A stretch of DNA of 64,000 nt from assembly GCF_004944975.1 (NCBI RefSeq), contig NZ_SPQG01000002.1, positions 370,409-434,408 of the forward strand. Reading direction: 5' to 3'. How positions within the stretch are numbered: position 1 is the first letter of the stretch; every line of letters starts with the position of its first letter. The translations under genes and the position numbers were made by a program. The stretch is from Halorhabdus amylolytica. GTDB taxonomy: Archaea > Halobacteriota > Halobacteria > Halobacteriales > Haloarculaceae. Shown one piece after another: positions 59,683 through 64,000 of the stretch. The notes beneath the pieces were generated by a model, which was not told the origin of the DNA, searched no databases, and saw only the letters and a list, made by a program, of their open reading frames with translations.

Positions 59683-60683
59683 CACCGCACGTCCACGTAT
59701 TCCGGCAGGTCGACCGGGACTGAACCTTTCGTGTACGCTTGTGTCGATTCGCCTGGTCGAACTCTGAAAACTACTGCCGGGCGGTGTCCGACCGAGGGTC
59801 GCTCGTCGAGCAGTCGCCCCCATTCGCCGTCGTCGAACGAGGAACAGTCGACGAACAACGTTACTCCTCCGCCGTGAGCCTCCAACTGCCCCGTCGTCTT
59901 TGTTTCGACGGTCTCGCGGATCGACCGAACGGCCGACCCCGCACTCCGGTCGCTCGGTGCCATCGGTCGGGTAACTTCCACCAGGTGTCCAGTCCCGTCC
60001 CGATCGGCCCGGAAGTCGATGGCGTGGCCGGTCGTCACTTCGATTTCGGGAGTGACATCGTAGCCTGCGTCGACCAGCAGCCTCGCCACGGTGAACTCGC
60101 TCATGGTCGCGCTCATCCGCGTCAAATCCAGGTGTTCGGCTGTCCCCAGTTTCGCCGCCATGACGTGGCGTTCCTCGAACGGTTCGGTCGCCAGAAACTC
60201 CTCGTAGTAGGACAACCCCTCGTCCCGGGACGCGTCCGGGAATCCCCCTGCATATTCACGGAAGAATTCTCTGGTGGTGTGTCGACCGTCCTTCGAGAGC
60301 AACACCGGGAGGAAGAACCACGAGATGGTGGGGTACTCGGCCAGCCAGGGTGCTTCCTCGTGCAATTGGGCGAGTAGCTCCCGATCGGCCCACTCCGCGA
60401 TCGGCGTCGGAACCTCTCTGAACGTGTATTTCTCGGTCTGCCAGAGCGCCCGCGGCGTCTCGGTGTTACCGATCCAGAATCCGCCGTCGTCGTTCCAGGC
60501 GAACAGCGCGATGTCCCCGTTGTCCATCTCGAAGCGCCGAGCGTCGTAGCCCTCCGGTTGGCGATACCACGGACTGTCCATCGTCGCGCCGAGGTTTGCG
60601 TCGAGCGCGGCGAAGAGGTCCGATCGCACGCGACCGGCGGTCCAGCGCTCCGCCGAGCGCCGAAACCGGAGTGGTTTCGCCAC
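59682..60683 (-). CDS. DUF5784-like haloarchaeal protein (333 aa)
   Basis: A 333-residue protein, MAKPLRFRRSAERWTAGRV at the start, with WLAEYPTISWFFLPVLLSKD and SYYEEFLATEPFEERHVMAA in the middle. The C-terminal TPEIEVTTGHAIDFRADRDG and GHLVEVTRPMAP give a strand-turn-strand with Glu-Val-Thr that recalls a PD-(D/E)xK nuclease core (E..., D, E-x-T). I recall it as DUF5784. A nuclease role is my inference. Start: GTG 60683; the open frame to 60860 is basic and unlike the rest. It precedes the glycosylase-like gene. Confidence 0.7.
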   Translation of the reverse strand: MAKPLRFRRSAERWTAGRVRSDLFAALDANLGATMDSPWYRQPEGYDARRFEMDNGDIALFAWNDDGGFWIGNTETPRALWQTEKYTFREVPTPIAEWADRELLAQLHEEAPWLAEYPTISWFFLPVLLSKDGRHTTREFFREYAGGFPDASRDEGLSYYEEFLATEPFEERHVMAAKLGTAEHLDLTRMSATMSEFTVARLLVDAGYDVTPEIEVTTGHAIDFRADRDGTGHLVEVTRPMAPSDRSAGSAVRSIRETVETKTTGQLEAHGGGVTLFVDCSSFDDGEWGRLLDERPSVGHRPAVVFRVRPGESTQAYTKGSVPVDLPEYVDVR

Positions 60684-60898
60684 ACCGACAGGAACGGGTG
60701 GCGGGATGTTACGTGTTTCGCGTCGGCGGTCGAGGATCGTCCCGACCGTCGGTTCGACGCCACGAGTGTCCTGTGTGTGGTTCGACCGGCGCCGTGGAGT
60801 CTGATGTTTGTAGTTCCCCTCCAGCAACCAGAGTCCGACGCCACGTCTCGCGTCGAGCAACGTAAAGCGTCTCGCGTCCAGTCACGTAACGTCCGACG

Positions 60899-61726
60899 TT
60901 ACGGCGCCCGTCCGGCCGCGTGTGTCACGATCGCTTCGAGTTCATCCTGCAGATGACCGTTCGAGGCGACGAGTTCACAGCTCCCGTGGGGAACCTCACG
61001 TATACGGATCTCGCCACCGGCCTCTCGCAGGATCAACTCCCCCGCAGCCAGGTCCCAGTCGTACGACGAGAGCACGACGTAGCCGTCGGCGCTGCCCTCG
61101 GCCACGAGGCTAAGGTTCAATGCTGAGGCCCCGACCCGACGGAGTTTACAGCCGTTCTCCAGCAATGCCAGCGCCATCGCGGCGTCGGTGGCCCGCCGCG
61201 ACCGCTTGCGCTCGCTCAGCCGGCCGAAGACCGTGGATCCTTCCAGGTCCGCGTGCTCGCTGACTGCAATGAGTTCGCCATCGAGCGAGTCGTCGGTGGT
61301 CCGGTAGGCACCCTCGCCCGCCGCGGCATACCACGTCCGGCCGAGTGCGGGCTCGGGCGAGTGAACGACGCCGACCCGGGCCTCGCCATCGATCCGGAAC
61401 CCGACGGACACACAGAAATAGGGGAAGCCGGTCGAGAAGTTCGACGTGCCGTCGATGGGGTCGACGATCCACTCCCGTCCCTCGTCGGCCGCCTCATTGG
61501 CCTCGTTCTCCTCGGCGACGATCCGATCGTCCGGATGGCGTTTCTCGATGACTTCGACGATTCGATCCTGGCAGGCTCGATCGACGGCCGTGACGAGGTC
61601 GTTCGCGCTCGTCTTCGACTCGGTGTCCGCGGCCGCACGGAGGTCCTCGCCGGCGCGCTCGGCGGCGATCTCGCCCGCTTCCCGGGCCGCGCGGTGTGCG
61701 ACCCGCAGTTCCTCGGGAGCGTCCAT
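60899..61726 (-). CDS. Inositol monophosphatase family phosphatase (275 aa)
   Basis: An IMPase/FBPase-like, Mg2+-dependent sugar phosphatase. The catalytic motif WIVDPIDGTSNFSTGFPYFC and the C-terminal SSYDWDLAAGELILREAGGE (WDxxAGxxI type) are exact family signatures. IVAEENEA holds the second metal acid. At 275 aa it is of usual length. In haloarchaea such enzymes act on inositol phosphate, fructose bisphosphate or NADP. The start at 61726 (MDAPEELRVAHRAAREAGE) gives the normal N-terminal helix. It stands alone. Confidence 0.93.
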   Translation of the reverse strand: MDAPEELRVAHRAAREAGEIAAERAGEDLRAAADTESKTSANDLVTAVDRACQDRIVEVIEKRHPDDRIVAEENEANEAADEGREWIVDPIDGTSNFSTGFPYFCVSVGFRIDGEARVGVVHSPEPALGRTWYAAAGEGAYRTTDDSLDGELIAVSEHADLEGSTVFGRLSERKRSRRATDAAMALALLENGCKLRRVGASALNLSLVAEGSADGYVVLSSYDWDLAAGELILREAGGEIRIREVPHGSCELVASNGHLQDELEAIVTHAAGRAP

Positions 61727-61851
61727 ATCCCGCGGTTTCCTCCGGACGGGGATAGCCCTGGCGTTCCCTTCTTCTCATGATATCGAGAGTCTCGCCCGAG
61801 GCAAGACGTATCGTCCGAACACTGACGTGGCCGGCGGGCTTGCCGTCGGGT

Positions 61852-62580
61852 ATGACGTTCAGTATCTGTGTTCGCGAGCGTTATCTGGACGAGCAAGGTT
61901 GCGAGCAGACGCGTTTCGGCGTGGCGGTGACGACCAGACTCGCCGGCGTCGGCACGCTGTGTCCGTTCGCCAGCGAGAACGGCGCCATCGCCACCCAGAG
62001 CGTCGTTAATGTGGAACTCGGCCGGAAAGGGATCGAATATCTCGACGACGGACTCGCCGTCGAAGACGCCCTGGAAGCACTCCTGAACGCCGACGCCGAG
62101 CACTCTCAGCGCCAGCTCCACGGCGTCGGACGGGACGGCGAGTTCGCCTTCTCCGGCGAGGACTGCAAACAATGGTACGGGGACGCCGTCGGCGAGAACT
62201 ACACCGTCGCCGGAAACCTGCTCACGGGTGAGTCGGTAATCGACGCGACCGTCGAGGCGTACGAGGATAGTGCGCCGTCGCTCGATCCTGCCGACGACGT
62301 CGACCAGCCCCTGGCAGAGCGATTGATCGACGCTCTAGGGGCCGGGCATAGCGAAGGTGGCGACAAACGTGAGGACTTACCCGTCCACAGTGCGGCGCTG
62401 CTCGTCCGTTCGACCGAAAAGCAGGCGATGGATCCGTATTATGATGATCTCCGGGTGGATGCAACCGAGACACCGATCGCGGATCTCCGGGAAACCTTCC
62501 AAGAGGCCACACGGAGCTTCGAGATGGCCCTAGAGCGCTACGAGGACGTATACGAGGACGACAGTACCGCGACCGAGTGA
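61852..62580 (+). CDS. DUF1028 family Ntn-hydrolase-like protein (242 aa)
   Basis: It begins MTFSICVRERYLDEQGCEQT and continues FGVAVTTRLAGVGTLCPFAS, AIATQSVVNVELGRKGIEYL, HSQRQLHGVGRDGEFAFSGE and GENYTVAGNLLTGESVIDAT. These are the family words of DUF1028, a group with an Ntn-hydrolase-like fold, function unknown. The start at 61852 begins at the family's first strand; the frame opens at 61777. It is convergent with hpt. Confidence 0.88.
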   Translation: MTFSICVRERYLDEQGCEQTRFGVAVTTRLAGVGTLCPFASENGAIATQSVVNVELGRKGIEYLDDGLAVEDALEALLNADAEHSQRQLHGVGRDGEFAFSGEDCKQWYGDAVGENYTVAGNLLTGESVIDATVEAYEDSAPSLDPADDVDQPLAERLIDALGAGHSEGGDKREDLPVHSAALLVRSTEKQAMDPYYDDLRVDATETPIADLRETFQEATRSFEMALERYEDVYEDDSTATE

Positions 62581-62592
62581 ACAGGTGGTGGT

Positions 62593-63162
62593 CTAGCCGT
62601 CGCCGTGTTCGTCGACGACGACGACCTCCATGTCCTCGACGTCGACGTTGATGAGCGTCTTGACGTCGAAGTCCGAATCGTCGATCTTGTTCTCGCCGCC
62701 GACCTTCTTGATGACCGCGACAATGTCGACGATCTCTGCACCGATCTCCTCTAAGGCCCCGGTGATGCCGGCGAGTGTCCCCCCCGTCGAGAGCACGTCG
62801 TCGAGGACGAGCACCTTGTCGCCCTCGTAGACGTCGTTGACGTACATCTCGCTCTCGGAGTAGCCGGTGACCTGCTGTAAGGAGACCTCGCCCTCGAGGC
62901 CGTACTGGCGTTTGCGGATGACCACGAGGGGGATGTCAGTCATCAGCGAGACTGCCGTCGAGATGTGAATGCCCATCGCCGCGGGCGTGACGATCTTGTC
63001 GACGTCTTCGAGCTCGGCCTTTCGGATGATCCGGATGACGATCTCCCGCAGGAGTTCAGGCCGGAGCATCGGCACGCCGTCGCTGATCGGGTGGACGAAG
63101 TACTGGTACTCGCCTTTCTCGATGACCGGCGCGTCGAGCAACGACTGCTTGAGGCGATCCAT
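62593..63162 (-). CDS. hpt: Hypoxanthine/guanine phosphoribosyltransferase, haloarchaeal type (189 aa)
   Basis: A purine salvage enzyme that converts hypoxanthine or guanine to the nucleotide with PRPP. It has the PRPP loop [18 protein letters not shown], an N-terminal hood with [20 protein letters not shown], and [20 protein letters not shown]. It is close to the haloarchaeal HGPRTase-like proteins in length (189 aa) and start. The minus-strand T-rich stretch TTTTTAC about 25 bp before the ATG is its promoter. It stands alone, convergent with the DUF1028 gene. Confidence 0.93.
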   Translation of the reverse strand: MDRLKQSLLDAPVIEKGEYQYFVHPISDGVPMLRPELLREIVIRIIRKAELEDVDKIVTPAAMGIHISTAVSLMTDIPLVVIRKRQYGLEGEVSLQQVTGYSESEMYVNDVYEGDKVLVLDDVLSTGGTLAGITGALEEIGAEIVDIVAVIKKVGGENKIDDSDFDVKTLINVDVEDMEVVVVDEHGDG

Positions 63163-63280
63163 GCCGGCGGTACTGTACCCGCGAGTAAAAACACCTCGTA
63201 ATCGAGTCGATCCCGTCGCTCGGCTGACGCTCGCGGCTAAATCTGAATGATTTTCCCCGCAGACCGGCCCATCTTGATAC

Positions 63281-63360
63281 AGCGAGGGAATCCCGCCCTT
63301 CCCGTGAGTGACGAGTGTTCTGACCTAGTCAGAACCGAGGAACGAACAGGGCGGGAGGGA
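63281..63360 (+). other. Nested hairpin region upstream of tnpB, IS end candidate
   Basis: An outer stem CCCGCCCT (63292-63299) with AGGGCGGG (63348-63355) encloses an inner stem GTTCTGAC-CTA-GTCAGAAC (63317-63335). GGGAATC flanks both sides. This resembles the ends of IS200/IS605-family elements, or a remnant of the RNA-coding end of another copy. It is 105-168 bp upstream of the TnpB start. Confidence 0.5.
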
Positions 63361-63459
63361 ATCGCGTACGCTCCATACAGCAATCCACCGGCTACACCAC
63401 AGCTGACTCCCCAGTTTTATTTCACTATATGAGTAACTTTTATACTAACTCAAATACAT

Positions 63460-64000
63460 ATGGTAACTGTGGAGCTTCGACGGACTGCCGTCGTGAAACT
63501 TGACGTAGACGACGATGCTCACCGCCTTCTCCAAGAGACGATAGACCGCTTTAAACAGGCCGCTCAGATGGTTGCAGACGACGGCTGGAACGGCACTGAA
63601 GACGGCTATATCGTCACGTCGAAAACTGAGCTACACGACCGGACATACGACGCAGTACGCGAAGCCACCGACGAACTTAACGCTGACCTCGTGTGCGCCG
63701 CTCGGAATCGGGCCGCTGACGCACTCGATTCCTGTGCCGAGAAACGCAAAGACGGCGAGAATCCCTCGAAACCACAATTCACGTCAGATTCAGTCGTCTA
63801 CAACCTCAACGCGATCACCTACTACGACGAGTACGCCACGCTTGCCACTGTGGACGGACGTATCGAAGCCGAGTACGTCCTCCCTGACGAAGACGTCCCA
63901 CCCACCACGTACTTTACCGACGAATGGGAGAAACGCGAGGCGACGTTGCATCACCGTGACGGCGACTACTACCTCCACATTGCTGTTGTCACAGAGACGA
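63460..64000 (+). CDS. TnpB-like RNA-guided nuclease (IS1341-type), 3'-truncated by window edge
   Basis: The start ATG 63460 begins VELRRTAVVKLDVDDDAHRL, then ETIDRFKQAAQMVADDGWNG and YDAVREATDELNADLVCAAR, and later HHRDGDYYLHIAVVTET at the window edge. These are the N-terminal wedge and REC-like region of haloarchaeal OrfB/TnpB proteins. The RuvC and zinc ribbon parts lie outside the window, so activity cannot be judged. A TATA-like ACTTTTATACT (63436-63446) lies about 15-25 bp upstream. No TnpA gene is seen before it. Confidence 0.85.
   Translation, partial: MVTVELRRTAVVKLDVDDDAHRLLQETIDRFKQAAQMVADDGWNGTEDGYIVTSKTELHDRTYDAVREATDELNADLVCAARNRAADALDSCAEKRKDGENPSKPQFTSDSVVYNLNAITYYDEYATLATVDGRIEAEYVLPDEDVPPTTYFTDEWEKREATLHHRDGDYYLHIAVVTET

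Noticed and set aside
1..64000. CRISPR array
   Set aside because: No regularly spaced repeats with unique spacers; the repeats found are pairs, tandem units or coding.

Overview
This is haloarchaeal chromosomal DNA (class Halobacteria). The sequence is GC-rich, the proteins are strongly acidic, many genes are leaderless with a TATA box about 25-30 bp upstream, Tat-type lipoprotein signals are common, and several families are typical of the class (DUF5786, DUF7512-like, DUF5784-like, HalX response regulator, TrmB, HGPRTase-like Hpt). The wealth of sugar genes would suit a saccharolytic genus such as Halorhabdus, but that is a guess.

Layout. 1-5 kb: housekeeping genes (surE cut by the left edge, DUF5786, HD hydrolase, 1-Cys peroxiredoxin, tatA), tRNA-Arg(CCT), a field of repeated tRNA 3'-ends, and an iron-sulfur photolyase. 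5-13 kb: a sulfur-linked block with a TauE/SafE exporter and a tiny membrane partner, a tandem UspA, a PiT permease, two YeeE/YedE halves, a rhodanese-MBL fusion and an Lrp/AsnC regulator with a TRASH metal site. 13-22 kb: periplasmic sugar dehydrogenase, DJ-1/PfpI protein, a NatAB-like ABC pair, a TrkA-gated K+ channel, a pair of PH-domain membrane proteins and a decayed macrodomain gene.

22-42.7 kb is the most remarkable part. It is a single 20-kb glycan locus holding a GH38 alpha-mannosidase, two formylglycine-type sulfatases, a TrmB regulator, a beta-propeller glycosidase, a complete Opp/Dpp-type ABC importer, a DUF1450 protein, a debranching-enzyme-like glucosidase, an altered DyP-like Tat lipoprotein and an FG-GAP/ASPIC protein. 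Most plus-strand genes are joined by ATGA or GTGA overlaps. The set reads as a system to import and strip a sulfated, mannose-containing glycan. Its substrate is not known from the sequence.

42.7-64 kb: redox proteins, two adjacent toxin-antitoxin-like pairs, malate:quinone oxidoreductase, HalX regulator, radical SAM/SPASM protein, an ABC-2 system in which one permease is fused to a PrsW-like protease, an SDR, an NSS transporter, a uracil-DNA glycosylase-like protein, IMPase, DUF1028, hpt and the start of a TnpB gene cut by the right edge.

Structural oddities include two copies of an 82-bp element with matched terminal inverted repeats that abut stop codons, a 33-bp duplication that makes a small ORF inside the importer operon, a ghost of a 10-residue coding repeat, and pseudogene remains.
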